From: Stenotrophomonas pavanii
Lineage (GTDB): Bacteria > Pseudomonadota > Gammaproteobacteria > Xanthomonadales > Xanthomonadaceae
Direction: 5' to 3'
Assembly (NCBI RefSeq): GCF_900101175.1
Contig: NZ_FNFQ01000005.1
Location: 212,530 to 276,529, forward strand
Length of the DNA stretch: 64,000 bases
Within the stretch, counting starts at the first letter, position 1. Every line of letters begins with the position of its first letter. Positions 48,601 to 57,033 of this stretch are shown one piece after another. The position numbers and the translations under genes are program-made. The notes beneath the pieces are model-generated. The model was not told the DNA's origin, made no database searches, and saw nothing but the letters and a program-made list of their open reading frames with translations.

Positions 48601-49332
48601 GAGGCCATGGAGAACGTTGACTTCGCCGCATGGGCCGGCTGGCAACCCGGCCTGCCGGCGCCGGAAGGCCAGGCCGAGGTGCTGCGCAAGGCGCTGCACG
48701 ACGAGGGCTACGCCGATGCCGACCTTGAGGAGGGCGTGGCCGTGCTGGTGCCCCTGGTCGGCCACACGCTCACCGTGCCGCTGCCCGAAGGCGGAGCCCT
48801 GCACAGCCTCGGCGAAGGCGAGCGCCGTGCGGAGATCGACTTCCATTTCGCCATCGAACCCACCACGGTGCCGGCACTGCTGCAGGTGCTGCATGCACAC
48901 GGCGTTTCCAGTGGCCGGCGCGGCTTCGGCCAACGCCGCCGCCTGGAAGGGCTGATGACCGGCATGATCGACCTGACCTACGTGCGCGATGGTCGCTGGT
49001 ATGTGCTCGACTACAAGTCCAATCGCCTGCCCGGCTACAGTCCGGACCTGCTGGCCATAGCCATGCGCCACAGCGAGTACGACCTGCAGGCGCTGATCTA
49101 TACCGTGGCGCTGCACCGCTGGCTGCGCTTCCGGCTGGGCGCGGCCTATGACTACGAGCGCGACATGGGCGGCATCCGCTACCTGTTCTGCCGTGGCCTG
49201 GACGGCACCGGCAACGGCGTGCACGTGGATCGCTTCCCGTTCGCGCTGGTGGATGCGCTGGATGCGCTGTTCGCCGGTGGCGGGCAGGCCCAGGCCGAAC
49301 TGGCCGCACGTGCGCGGGGGGGCAGCGCATGA
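45652..49332 (+). CDS. recB: RecBCD subunit beta (RecB helicase-nuclease)
   Basis: 3'-5' helicase and nuclease of exonuclease V. The 1226-residue protein has Walker A EASAGTGKTFTLA (about 34-46), the UvrD-type motifs VTFTDAATQEL, IALVDEFQDTD and LFLIGDPKQAIYGFRGGD, and LHKSKGLEYPLVYLPF. A RecB-type nuclease domain at the C-terminus has GMIDLTYVRDGRWYVLDYKSN with the catalytic Asp and Lys, followed by the Tyr of LQALIYTVALHRWL. It is joined by ATGA overlaps to both recC and recD. Confidence 0.97.
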   Translation: MNTSMADEGLQRMAGDPYLALPLDGIRLIEASAGTGKTFTLATLFTRLVVEQGLRIGQILAVTFTDAATQELRKRIRERLALAARLVDLEPAEGEAPDVRLTREVLQRHLRSGSESPAALKRRLQVAADEIDLAAIFTIHGFCTRVLREHALESGHTFDPPELLASDRELLEELAADLWRVHANDPATLEPLTWLWSNPDALAADLRALLGAPPLHPLLQAVTLADPQAALQHAAAVLSASVREHGEQFFIDLCDAVDNKWINGVSYKLGWLHPLGRQLLAWAERDDPRELLASDRLPALLPDVLADKTNKKFADRTPSSPLQAPLARYVALLAERDAWLRDSALAFLHRLREEAAQRLQALKRTRRVQTYDDLIDGVAAALEGQQRLALVRQLRAQYRIALVDEFQDTDDRQWGIFHSVFGDSPEVRELGLAPALFLIGDPKQAIYGFRGGDVHTYLKAKQVAQQAPVLDQNFRSRPAVLRALQALYDNGGDDAFLEPDIQFEPVRPGGVRTDSDYLRHGDAAVALTLRVLRSGSDKAMSADASRDAATRACVAAIHQTLVDARAGKALLRGRPVQPGDMAVLVRSHREATLVQRALAAVGIPAVAAGKQSLFATSEARDLRALLLALLQPADEGRLRAALATVLLGQRASAIAAMEREGDLQRGFQAQLLHWRERWQRGGPFAVIADVCAAQGERLLALIDGERRLTNYLQLGELLQEASAQALGMHGLLDWLQGQMASADQDDEQQLLRLESDARRVQIITLHKSKGLEYPLVYLPFVGIDGGAPNTASHCTVHVDGQRQLHWKLGKDDAWEAASSQREREQRAEDARLLYVGLTRAEHALWIAVGDLAGLRKTRLAPLLGDLQVLRSHPDVHIDDSEVPATLPQLAAEVEGDLPAVRALTRRVPHDWWVYSFTQLAHADAGAGGDIEAAATELPAPAADEPAGAELPLEPALPEPAVAAEDSTPVDPRFMGSRFGNVLHEAMENVDFAAWAGWQPGLPAPEGQAEVLRKALHDEGYADADLEEGVAVLVPLVGHTLTVPLPEGGALHSLGEGERRAEIDFHFAIEPTTVPALLQVLHAHGVSSGRRGFGQRRRLEGLMTGMIDLTYVRDGRWYVLDYKSNRLPGYSPDLLAIAMRHSEYDLQALIYTVALHRWLRFRLGAAYDYERDMGGIRYLFCRGLDGTGNGVHVDRFPFALVDALDALFAGGGQAQAELAARARGGSA

Positions 49333-51209
49333 GCCTGCTGCACGAGCTGTATCGCAACGGCCAGCTGCGCACGCTCGATCACGCACTGGCGACCAGCCTG
49401 CAACGCTTGCGGGCGGATACCCCTGACAGCGTGGCAGTGGCGGCCGCGCTGGCCTCGCTGGCGGTGTCGCAGGGCCATGCCGGGTTTGATCCGGCACAAC
49501 CGGAGCGGTTGCTGGACGGCGTGCCCGAATGGCCTGCCGCGCAGGACTGGCTGGCACAGTTGCGAGCATCACCGTGGGTAGCGACGCCGCAGCAGGCCGA
49601 TGCCATCGCCGAGGACGCGCCGCTGGTGCTGGAGAACGGCCTGCTCTACCTGCGCCGCTACCGCGAGTACGAGCGGCAGCTGGCGGCCGGGCTGCAGCGC
49701 ATCGGCCGGCATCCGCTGCCGCCGCCGGACATGGCCGCGCTGGCACCGCTGTTCGCGCAGCTGTTCCCGCAGGCATTGGGCGGCGAGGACCACCAGGCAC
49801 GCGCCGCCGGCGTGACCCTGCGCCATCCGCTGGCGCTGGTCACCGGCGGCCCCGGCACCGGCAAGACCACCACCATCGCACGCCTGTTGCTGCTGCTGGC
49901 GGCGCAGGCCCGGCATGCCGGCCAACCGCTGCCCGAGGTGGCGTTGGCCGCGCCGACCGGGCGCGCCGCCGAACGCATGGCCGAGAGCCTGCGGCTGGCC
50001 GTGCAGCGCCTGCAGGAGCACGGCGTGGACCCGGCGCTGTGCGCGGCACTGCCCAGTACCGGCACCACCCTGCATCGCCTGCTTGGCGTGATCCCGGATT
50101 CGCCGCGCTTCCGCCACCACGCCGACAATCCGCTGCCGGTGGACGTGGTGGTGGTGGACGAAGCGTCGATGATCGATCTGCCGATGATGGCCAAGCTGGT
50201 TGACGCGGTCGCCAGCGGCACGCGGCTGATCCTGCTCGGCGATCCCGACCAGCTGCCGTCGGTGGAAGCCGGCGACGTGCTCAGTGCGATCCTGCGTGCC
50301 AGCGGTGATGGCATCGGCACCCGCGCCGATGACGCGCAGGCGCTGCGTGGATTGCTGGCGCCGTCCACGCTGCAGCCCCAGGCCGAGCCGCGCGCCTTCG
50401 CCGGCCGCCGCGTGCAGCTGCAACGTGGGTACCGGCAGAGCGATGCACTGGTGCTGGCCCCGTTGGCAGACGCCGTGCGCGAGGGTGAGGCCGGCGCCGC
50501 CTTGCAGCTGCTGCGCGGCGGTGAACTGGCCGGCGTGCATTTCCACGAAGGTGAGGCCGACCCGCTGCGCGGCCAGCGCGAGCACCTGCTGGGCCATTGG
50601 CGTGCGTTGGCCGACGCCGCCGATCCGGTGCATGCCCTGCAGCAGGCCGGGCGACTGCGCGTGCTGACCGCGCTGCGCGAAGGCCCGCAGGGCGCGCGTG
50701 GCCTCAACAGCCGCATCGAGCAGCTGCTGGCGGGCAACACCCCGGGCTACTTCCAGGGCCGCCTGCTGCTGGTGACCGAGAACAGCTACCGGCACCGCCT
50801 GTTCAACGGCGATATCGGCATCTGCCTGCGCGACAGCAGCGGCGCGATGGTCGCCTGGTTCCCCGGCGACACCGTCGAGCAGCCGCGCGCCTTCCACCCC
50901 GCAGCACTGCCCGCGCACGAAAGCGCCTTTGCGATGACCGTGCACAAGGCACAGGGCTCGGAGTTCGATGAAGTGTGGTTGCAGCTGCCACGCCAGGACA
51001 GCCGCGTGCTGTCGCGCGAACTGGTCTACACCGGCCTGACCCGTGCTCGCCAGGAGCTGCATGTGGCGGGCAGCGCAGAGGTGCTGCAGGCCGCATTGAA
51101 ACGCCACGCCAGCCGGTTGGGTGGCCTGGCCTGGCGGCTGGGTGCGGAAGCGGTGGCCGAACAACCCGCGCGCATCGAACAGCCCACAGTACAGGGGACC
51201 TTGTTCTGA
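49329..51209 (+). CDS. recD: RecBCD subunit alpha (RecD helicase)
   Basis: 5'-3' superfamily-1 helicase of exonuclease V. The 626-residue protein has Walker A GGPGTGKTTTIARL (about 174-187), Walker B VVVDEASMIDLPMMAKL, ILLGDPDQLPSVEAGDVL and the C-terminal TVHKAQGSEFDEVW with YTGLTRARQ. It overlaps recB by ATGA. Palindromic repeats follow the stop. Confidence 0.96.
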   Translation: MSLLHELYRNGQLRTLDHALATSLQRLRADTPDSVAVAAALASLAVSQGHAGFDPAQPERLLDGVPEWPAAQDWLAQLRASPWVATPQQADAIAEDAPLVLENGLLYLRRYREYERQLAAGLQRIGRHPLPPPDMAALAPLFAQLFPQALGGEDHQARAAGVTLRHPLALVTGGPGTGKTTTIARLLLLLAAQARHAGQPLPEVALAAPTGRAAERMAESLRLAVQRLQEHGVDPALCAALPSTGTTLHRLLGVIPDSPRFRHHADNPLPVDVVVVDEASMIDLPMMAKLVDAVASGTRLILLGDPDQLPSVEAGDVLSAILRASGDGIGTRADDAQALRGLLAPSTLQPQAEPRAFAGRRVQLQRGYRQSDALVLAPLADAVREGEAGAALQLLRGGELAGVHFHEGEADPLRGQREHLLGHWRALADAADPVHALQQAGRLRVLTALREGPQGARGLNSRIEQLLAGNTPGYFQGRLLLVTENSYRHRLFNGDIGICLRDSSGAMVAWFPGDTVEQPRAFHPAALPAHESAFAMTVHKAQGSEFDEVWLQLPRQDSRVLSRELVYTGLTRARQELHVAGSAEVLQAALKRHASRLGGLAWRLGAEAVAEQPARIEQPTVQGTLF

Positions 51210-51212
51210 ATC

Positions 51213-51253
51213 GGGGTCGGATCCCGTTTCCACCGGGAACGGGCCCTGACCCC
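51213..51253. repeat. Palindromic GGGTCGGA-type repeat
   Basis: GGGGTCGGATCCCGTTTCC with GGGAACGGGCCCTGACCCC arms, imperfect, directly after recD. Confidence 0.75.
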
Positions 51254-51275
51254 ATCCCCGAGGCACGCATGCTCC

Positions 51276-51310
51276 GGGTCGGAGCCCTCCCTTCAGGAGG
51301 GATCCGACCC
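51276..51310. repeat. Palindromic GGGTCGGA-type repeat
   Basis: GGGTCGGAGCCCTCCCT and GGAGGGATCCGACCC arms, the second of two elements in 100 bases. It ends 5 bases from the stop of the convergent gene. Confidence 0.75.
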
Positions 51311-51314
51311 GGCG

Positions 51315-51713
51315 TCATTCAGCGATCAACACCAACCCATCCGGGAACACGATCGCCGCTTCATCCGCACTCACGTCGAAGAAGCCCACGCCGTGCTTCT
51401 CGGCCAGGTCCTGCACGCGGCCGTGCGCGCGCTCAGCCACCGAGTAGGCGAACGCGCCGTAGATCACCTGGCGGCCGATGCTGTACTCCGTCACTTCGTC
51501 ACGATCGTCATCGTCGTTGCTGAGTGGTCCGTCCAGCGGCGGGAAGTCCTGCGCCATCTCCGCGAACCACGCCTGCAGCGCCGGGCTGCTGACCGCCGGG
51601 TCGTCATACTCGTGGCGCTCGTTCCACTGCGTCTGCTTCTCGAACCAGGCAATGAAGGCTGCCGCCTCGCGTGGCGCGGCGCTGGCCTCGAACACCATCA
51701 TGTCGTAACTCAT
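51315..51713 (-). CDS. Small acidic cytoplasmic protein of unknown function
   Basis: A 132-residue acidic protein starting MSYDMMVFEASAAPR at 51713. It has no signal or membrane segment. An acidic stretch (SNDDDDRDEVTE) is followed by YSIGRQVIYGAFAYSVAERAH. Such short proteins starting SYDMMVFE occur widely in bacteria as an uncharacterised family. It lies between palindromic repeats, on the opposite strand to recD. Confidence 0.75.
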   Translation of the reverse strand: MSYDMMVFEASAAPREAAAFIAWFEKQTQWNERHEYDDPAVSSPALQAWFAEMAQDFPPLDGPLSNDDDDRDEVTEYSIGRQVIYGAFAYSVAERAHGRVQDLAEKHGVGFFDVSADEAAIVFPDGLVLIAE

Positions 51714-51734
51714 GGGAGCTTCCTGTGCAGAGCA

Positions 51735-51773
51735 GGGGTCAGCGCCTTCGCCTGCGGCGAAGGATCCGACCCC
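51735..51773. repeat. Palindromic GGGTCAGC-type repeat
   Basis: GGGGTCAGCGCCTTCGCC and GGCGAAGGATCCGACCCC arms around TGC, between the unknown small gene and the efflux operon. Confidence 0.75.
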
Positions 51774-51807
51774 GGCAACGGGGGCTGTGGACGCACAGGG
51801 TATCGCG

Positions 51808-53847
51808 CTAGGGCTGTTCGGCCGCACTCATGGCCAAGCCCGGCGCCAACGCCTTCGCCTCCGGGAACAGCGCGAAGCGCAGGCCGATCAGGCCCATCAG
51901 CGCCTCGTCGCGCGCCTTGCAGGCGGCCACGCTGCCGACCCGTGCCAGCGAGGTATCCAGCCGCTCGCGCAATGCGTCGGCTGCCACCATCGGCCTGCGC
52001 GCGGCGATCTGCCGGCGGTAGTGCACGGCCACCTCTTCCAGAATGTGCTCGACCGCCTCACGGCTGCGCTCGGGCAGTTCCAGCCGGGCGCGGCGCAGCT
52101 GCAGGATGTTCAGGCCGATGCGTGCTTCGTTGAGCATGTCCACCGAGGCGATGTCGCTGCCCTCCGGCGTCGCCGCCAGGCGCGGCGCGAGCAGGCCCAG
52201 CAGGTCGAGCATGCGCGCGGCGAAGCGCTGCCGGTCCTGCTGGCCACGCCCTTCGGCGGCCTCGGCCAGCGTGGTCCAGCCCTGCCGCACCAGGCGGCGC
52301 GCGGTCCACTCGGCACCCACCGAGCGGAACAGGCGGGTCATCACCACCGCAAAGCCGATGCCGATGAACATCGCGATCGACGAATTGAGGAAGGTCTGGA
52401 TGTTGGCGCTGTAGGTGTTCTGCAGGCTCAGCAGTGCGGCCAGGTTGACCGTCAGCGGCAGCGCGAACAGCGCGCTCTTGGGGTGATGCAACAGCAGCCC
52501 CAACGGCAGGAACGCCACCGCCAGCACCAGCGCCAGCAGGCCGAAGTCGTGCACGGCCGGGAACACGCCGAACAGGTACACGCCGGCCACCACCGAGGCG
52601 ACCATCGCCCACACCAGGAACTGCACCATGCTGGGGGCCGGATCGTCCTGTGCGGCGAAGAATGCGGCGGTCACCGCCGCCATCATCGCGCCGTTGCCAC
52701 CGCCCTCCCAACCGAGCGCGATCCACAGCACGCAGTAGCTCATCAGCGCCACGCCGGCACTGAGCGCGGAGAACAGCGCCATGCCGTAGTCGATGTGCCT
52801 GTCGGCGGCCACCCGTTCGGTGCGGATGCGGTAGTGCGCGCGGTCCAGCGGCGCCGTGCCCTGGTCGATCGCGTGCTGCAGGGTGCGGCAGTCCTGCCAC
52901 AGGTCCACCAGCTCCTCCAGGCGCAGCAGCAGGCTGGCCAGCTGCAGGTGCTGCAGGTCGCGGTCCACCTGCGGCTTCAGCGCGCTGATGCGCGCGCGCA
53001 GCCGCGCGTACTCACTGGCGTTGGTCGGGCCATCCAGCCAATCGCGGATGTCGTCGACCAGCGCCGGCAGCCCGTCCGGCAGGGCCTGGCCATCGCTGCG
53101 CAGCGCGCTCAGGCGATCGGCAATCGAGGACAGCACCGGCAACAGCAGCAGCATGCGCTCGCGCAGGCGCTCCATCGACACTGCCGAACCGGCATGGCGT
53201 GGATCATCGCGGCGCAGGAATTCGATCAGCGCCTCGAACTGCACCAGGTCCGCGGCCAGCCGGTTGCGCGGCGCATGCGCGCGGCCGCGCTCGAGGATCT
53301 GCCGGCACCACTGCGCGGCGTCCTCCATCCAGTTGCCGATGCGGGCGCGCAGCATCGGGCGTACCGAGGCCGGGAACAGCAGCGAAGCAAACAGCACCGC
53401 CACCACGGTGCCGAGGATGATCTCCTCGCTGCGCGCCACCACGGTGTCGAAGATGGTCTCCGGCGAGGTCACTGCCGGGAAGCCGATGAAGGCGGTGGTG
53501 TAGCCGGCCAGCAGGAACGCGTAACCGCGCGGGCCGCGGTTGAGCAGGGCCATGAACAGGCACCCGGCCAGCCAGATCGACATCGCCGCGCTCAGTACCA
53601 GCGGCGTTTCCACCAGCGCCGGCAGCACCAGCAGGGTGGCCAGGCCGGCCACCAGCGTGCCGACGATGCGGTACACGCCCTTGGCGCGGGTCGGCCCCAG
53701 CAGCGGCTGGCTGACGATGTACACGGTGCCCATCGCCCAGTACGGGCGCGACAGGTTGCCGGCCATGGCGATGTACAGCGCGGCCACCGCGGCCAGGTAG
53801 GTCTTGATCGAGAACAGCCACGCCTGGCGGTCGGTCAGCGCGTTCAT
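51808..53847 (-). CDS. FUSC-family inner-membrane efflux pump subunit
   Basis: Membrane transporter of the fusaric-acid-resistance / AaeB family, which exports aromatic acids. The 679-residue protein has two sets of about six helices (residues about 15-170 and 350-500) separated by cytoplasmic helical domains. It begins FSIKTYLAAVAALYIAMAGNLSRPYWAMGTVYIV, typical of the family. It is the last gene of a four-part operon (DUF1656, HlyD, NodT-type, FUSC) and starts 3 bases after the outer-membrane gene. The exported compound is unknown. Confidence 0.9.
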   Translation of the reverse strand: MNALTDRQAWLFSIKTYLAAVAALYIAMAGNLSRPYWAMGTVYIVSQPLLGPTRAKGVYRIVGTLVAGLATLLVLPALVETPLVLSAAMSIWLAGCLFMALLNRGPRGYAFLLAGYTTAFIGFPAVTSPETIFDTVVARSEEIILGTVVAVLFASLLFPASVRPMLRARIGNWMEDAAQWCRQILERGRAHAPRNRLAADLVQFEALIEFLRRDDPRHAGSAVSMERLRERMLLLLPVLSSIADRLSALRSDGQALPDGLPALVDDIRDWLDGPTNASEYARLRARISALKPQVDRDLQHLQLASLLLRLEELVDLWQDCRTLQHAIDQGTAPLDRAHYRIRTERVAADRHIDYGMALFSALSAGVALMSYCVLWIALGWEGGGNGAMMAAVTAAFFAAQDDPAPSMVQFLVWAMVASVVAGVYLFGVFPAVHDFGLLALVLAVAFLPLGLLLHHPKSALFALPLTVNLAALLSLQNTYSANIQTFLNSSIAMFIGIGFAVVMTRLFRSVGAEWTARRLVRQGWTTLAEAAEGRGQQDRQRFAARMLDLLGLLAPRLAATPEGSDIASVDMLNEARIGLNILQLRRARLELPERSREAVEHILEEVAVHYRRQIAARRPMVAADALRERLDTSLARVGSVAACKARDEALMGLIGLRFALFPEAKALAPGLAMSAAEQP

Positions 53848-53850
53848 GGC

Positions 53851-55311
53851 CTACTTCGCTGCGGTTGCGGCATCGGGCGCGGCGGCGCTGGCCTGCCAGC
53901 CACCGCCCAGCACCAGGAACAGGTGGATCTGGTCGCGCGAGACCTGTGCTTCGGCAGCGGCCAGGGTGGCATCGCTGCTGGCCAGGCTGCGGTCGGCATC
54001 CAGGCTGGACAGGTACGGCGTGCGGCCCCCCTGGTACAGCCGGCGGTTCTGCTCGGCGGCCAAGGCGGCCTGTTCCTGCGCGGTGCGCAGCGACTGCAGC
54101 CGACGGAGGTCCTGGGCGTAGCGGTCCAGCGCGGTCTGGGTCTCACGCAGCGCCTGCAGCACGGTGTGGTCGAACTCGGCCAGTGCCGCGTCGGCACCGG
54201 CTTCGGCGGCGTGGATGCGCGCGTGGGTACCGGACGACGGCAACGTCCACGAGATCAGTGGACCGATCGACCACTGCTGGGTCATCGGCGTGCCGAAGTC
54301 TTCCAGCAGGCCGGCGGCACCGAGCGAGGCGCCCAGGCGGATGTCCGGATACAGCTCAGCGGTGGCGACGCCGATCCGTGCGGTGGCCGAGGCCAGCTTG
54401 CGCTCGGCCTGGCGCACGTCCGGGCGGCGTTGCAGCAGTGCCCGGCCGTCACCGACCGGCAGCGGCTGCGCCAGGCCGGGTGCGTGCGCACAGTCGATCA
54501 CGCCGGCTGGCAGCTGGCCCGGGGTTTTCCCAAGCAGCGCGGCCAGCGAATAGGCGGCCGCCGAACGCTGCGCGCGCAGCGGCGGCAGCGCGGCTTCCAG
54601 CAGTGCCACCTGCGCATTGGCGCGGGCCAGCTCCGGCGGCGTGCCGCGGCCGGCCGCGATCAGGCGCTCGGTGACGCTGCGGCTGCGCTGCTGCAGCTGC
54701 AGCGAATGCTCGGCCACGTGCAGTTCGTGGTTGGCGTGGCAGATTTCCAGGTAGCTGTCGGCGACCTGCGCGACCACGCTGACCTGGGCCAGGTCGCGCG
54801 CCGCAGCAACGGACTGCTCGTCGGCACGCGCCGCCTCGGCGCCGCGCTTGAGCTTGCCGAACAGGTCGAACTGGTAGCTGACCGCGAACTTGCCATCGGC
54901 CAGGTTGATCACCGGCAGTTCGTGCTCCTGCAGGAACGATTCGGCCGACAGCTGCGCGCGGCTGACCCCGGCCTCGGCTTCGTACTCGAAGCCACCGGCG
55001 TCCAGCGCCTGTTCGTATACCGCCGCCGCACGGCGCAGGTGCGCATCGGCGGCCTTCAGTTCGACGTTGTCTCGCAGCGCCTGGGTGATCAGGCCATCCA
55101 GCACCGGGTCGTTGTACAGCGACCACCAGCGGTCGGGCAGCGCCTGGTTGGCGGCAATCTGCGGGTTCTGGGTATCGATGAACGCCGCATTGGCCTCCGG
55201 GCGCTTGAAGGCCGAGCCTTCCGGCAGTGCATAGTCGGGGCCAACGGTCTTGCACGCGGCCAGGCTGGCCAGCGCGACGATCAGGCCGAGACGGGGCAGG
55301 GCGGCGTTCAC
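53851..55311 (-). CDS. Outer-membrane efflux lipoprotein (NodT family)
   Basis: TolC-like channel that takes the drug out through the outer membrane. The 486-residue protein has a lipoprotein signal (lipobox LAAC, Cys20) and starts ACKTVGPDYALPEGS, the mark of NodT-type proteins. Two repeated OEP domains follow (about 60-250 and 265-460), with alpha-helical barrel sequence such as LLQRRPDVRQAERKLASATARIGVATAELYPDIRL. It overlaps the HlyD gene by four bases. Confidence 0.93.
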   Translation of the reverse strand: MNAALPRLGLIVALASLAACKTVGPDYALPEGSAFKRPEANAAFIDTQNPQIAANQALPDRWWSLYNDPVLDGLITQALRDNVELKAADAHLRRAAAVYEQALDAGGFEYEAEAGVSRAQLSAESFLQEHELPVINLADGKFAVSYQFDLFGKLKRGAEAARADEQSVAAARDLAQVSVVAQVADSYLEICHANHELHVAEHSLQLQQRSRSVTERLIAAGRGTPPELARANAQVALLEAALPPLRAQRSAAAYSLAALLGKTPGQLPAGVIDCAHAPGLAQPLPVGDGRALLQRRPDVRQAERKLASATARIGVATAELYPDIRLGASLGAAGLLEDFGTPMTQQWSIGPLISWTLPSSGTHARIHAAEAGADAALAEFDHTVLQALRETQTALDRYAQDLRRLQSLRTAQEQAALAAEQNRRLYQGGRTPYLSSLDADRSLASSDATLAAAEAQVSRDQIHLFLVLGGGWQASAAAPDAATAAK

Positions 55312-56237
55312 AGGCCCGCCTGTGCCGGCGCGGTGCCGGCCTTGTCGTTGTGCGGGTGACGGCCGGTGTCCACGGTCACCGTCGCGGTGCGGCCGGCAAT
55401 CAGTTCCACGCCCTTGGGCACCTCGTCGATGGCGATGCGCACCGGAATGCGCTGGGCCAGGCGCACCCAGTCGAAGGCCGGGGTCACGTTCGGCAGCAGG
55501 GAGCTGCCATTGCTGCGGTAGCGATCCTCGATGCCGGCAGCAATGCTCTCCACATGGCCACGCAGCGGGGTCGACTCGCCCATCAGGCGGATGTCCACGC
55601 GCTGCCCCGGCGCCACGCCGCGCAGCCGGGTTTCCTCGAAGTAGCCATCGATGCGGAACGAACCGGTGTCCAGCAGCGCCAGCACCGGCTTGCCGGCCAC
55701 CACGTAGTCGCCCACGCGCATCGTGCGGTCGTTGACCCGGCCGTCGGCCGGCGCGCGCACCTCGGTGCGGCCCAGGTTGAGCTCGGCCAGGTCCACGGCG
55801 GCCTGTGCCGTGGCCAGCGCGGCCTGTGCGGCCTGTAGCTTGGCGCGGCGCACTTCGGCGTCCTCGGCGGCAACCAGGTCCTGCAGGCTGCGGTCACGGC
55901 CGATCTCGCGGCGCAGCTGGGCCACCGAGGCCTGGCGCTCGGCCAGGCTGGCCTTGGCCTGTTCCAGCGCGATGCGATAGCGCGCGCGGTCGATCACGAA
56001 CAGCAGGTCGCCCTTGTTCACCGCCTGGTTGTCGGCCACCTGCACCGTTTCAACCAGCCCGGAGACATCCGGCGCCACCTGCACCACGTCGGCGCCGACA
56101 TGGGCGTCGCGGGTCCACGGCTCATCCATGTAATAGACCCACAGCTGGCGCAGCACCAGCAGGGCGACGATCACGGCTGCGCTGGTGAGCAGCACCGGCA
56201 GGGTCTTCTTCACGATCTTGTTCACGATTGCATCCAA
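55308..56237 (-). CDS. HlyD-family periplasmic adaptor protein
   Basis: Membrane-fusion subunit joining the inner and outer pump parts. The 309-residue protein has one N-terminal membrane helix (about 12-33). It has the EmrA/AaeA-like core DEPWTRDAHVGADVVQVAPDVSGLVETVQVADNQAV, a coiled-coil hairpin (about 80-150) and the second lipoyl half LGRTEVRAPADGRV. Its start overlaps the DUF1656 stop by 16 bases and its stop overlaps the next gene by ATGA. Confidence 0.93.
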   Translation of the reverse strand: MDAIVNKIVKKTLPVLLTSAAVIVALLVLRQLWVYYMDEPWTRDAHVGADVVQVAPDVSGLVETVQVADNQAVNKGDLLFVIDRARYRIALEQAKASLAERQASVAQLRREIGRDRSLQDLVAAEDAEVRRAKLQAAQAALATAQAAVDLAELNLGRTEVRAPADGRVNDRTMRVGDYVVAGKPVLALLDTGSFRIDGYFEETRLRGVAPGQRVDIRLMGESTPLRGHVESIAAGIEDRYRSNGSSLLPNVTPAFDWVRLAQRIPVRIAIDEVPKGVELIAGRTATVTVDTGRHPHNDKAGTAPAQAGL

Positions 56238-56431
56238 CGCAGGAGGTGGAACAGCAGGCCAAGCACGATCCCGTACAGCGCCAGGTTGAACAGCGCCGGG
56301 TGCCAGACATGGCGGTAGGCGCCGGCACGCTGCAGCAGCGCGTGCAGGCCGCTGTTGACCAGATAGGCCAACAGCATCAACCCGAGCAGGGTCGGGACGA
56401 ACACTCCGTGGAGACTGAATTCACCGGGCAT
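56222..56431 (-). CDS. DUF1656 small membrane protein (AaeX-like)
   Basis: A 69-residue protein with two membrane helices (FVPTLLGLMLLAYLVNSGLHALL and PALFNLALYGIVLGLLFHLLRW). Such small proteins are always found next to HlyD/FUSC pumps; AaeX of E. coli is the model. Its role is unclear. The start at 56431 (MPGEFSLHG) is chosen from the family. It is the first pump gene after the MarR regulator. Confidence 0.88.
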   Translation of the reverse strand: MPGEFSLHGVFVPTLLGLMLLAYLVNSGLHALLQRAGAYRHVWHPALFNLALYGIVLGLLFHLLRWMQS

Positions 56432-56538
56432 CGGTAGGGGCGGGGGCGAGGAGGGAGGGGGAGGGACAACAGAACAACGACAACGGGCAAACGCCGCTGG
56501 CGTGTGCACGGCAGCGGCAGCGTCCGGCAGCAGCGGTC

Positions 56539-56994
56539 TTACGTGATGCGGTCGGCGGCCTCGGCCAGCAGGCGCCATGCCTTCAGCACGGCGTGCAGTT
56601 CATCCATGGAAAGTTCGCCGAACACGTCCTGGCGCAGGCCGATCAACTGGTCTTCCAATTCGCTGACCAGCGCATGGCCCTCGTCGGTCAGCCACAACAG
56701 GTTGGCGCGGCGGTCGCTGGCGTCGCTCTCGCGACGGACCAGGCCGCTGGCGCACAGCTTGTCCAGCAGGCGTACCAGCGAAGGCCCTTCCATGCCCAGC
56801 TGCTGGGCCAGCGCCACCTGACGGATGCCACCGCCGGAGCGGCCGATCATCAGCAGGGGCATGGTGCAGGCGGTGGAGATGCCGTAGCTGCCGAGCCGGC
56901 TGTCGGCCAAGCGCTGCCACTGCCGCCCTGCATAAAGCAGGCCGGAGCTGAGCTGCATCTGCAGCACGGTGCGCTCGTCGAGGGGTCGGTCCAT
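56539..56994 (-). CDS. MarR-family regulator of the efflux operon
   Basis: Winged-helix regulator that probably represses the pump until an aromatic compound binds. The protein from 56994 (MDRPLDERTVLQMQL) is 151 residues. An upstream ATG at 57024 would add ten residues but lies within the likely promoter. The DNA-binding region is IRQVALAQQLGMEGPSLVRLLDKLCASGLVRRESDASDRRANLLWLTDEG. It precedes the DUF1656 gene by 107 bases on the same strand, so regulator and pump are probably one operon. Confidence 0.88.
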   Translation of the reverse strand: MDRPLDERTVLQMQLSSGLLYAGRQWQRLADSRLGSYGISTACTMPLLMIGRSGGGIRQVALAQQLGMEGPSLVRLLDKLCASGLVRRESDASDRRANLLWLTDEGHALVSELEDQLIGLRQDVFGELSMDELHAVLKAWRLLAEAADRIT

Positions 56995-57003
56995 AAGAGA
57001 TAG

Positions 57004-57033
57004 ATAGGATACTACTAATTTCATTCCTATCAA
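57004..57033 (-). promoter_or_regulatory. Probable promoter and operator of the MarR-efflux operon
   Basis: On the minus strand GATAGGA and TCCTATC form an inverted repeat with a 15-base centre. TTGATA (57028-57033) and TATCCT (57006-57011) are spaced 16 bases as a sigma70 promoter overlapping it. Transcription would begin within about 10 bases of the ATG at 56994, giving a very short or absent leader. A repressor bound here would block transcription. Confidence 0.55.

Noticed and set aside
46306..49800. An 1164-codon open frame on the minus strand
   Set aside because: It is antisense to recB and recD; no recognisable motif.
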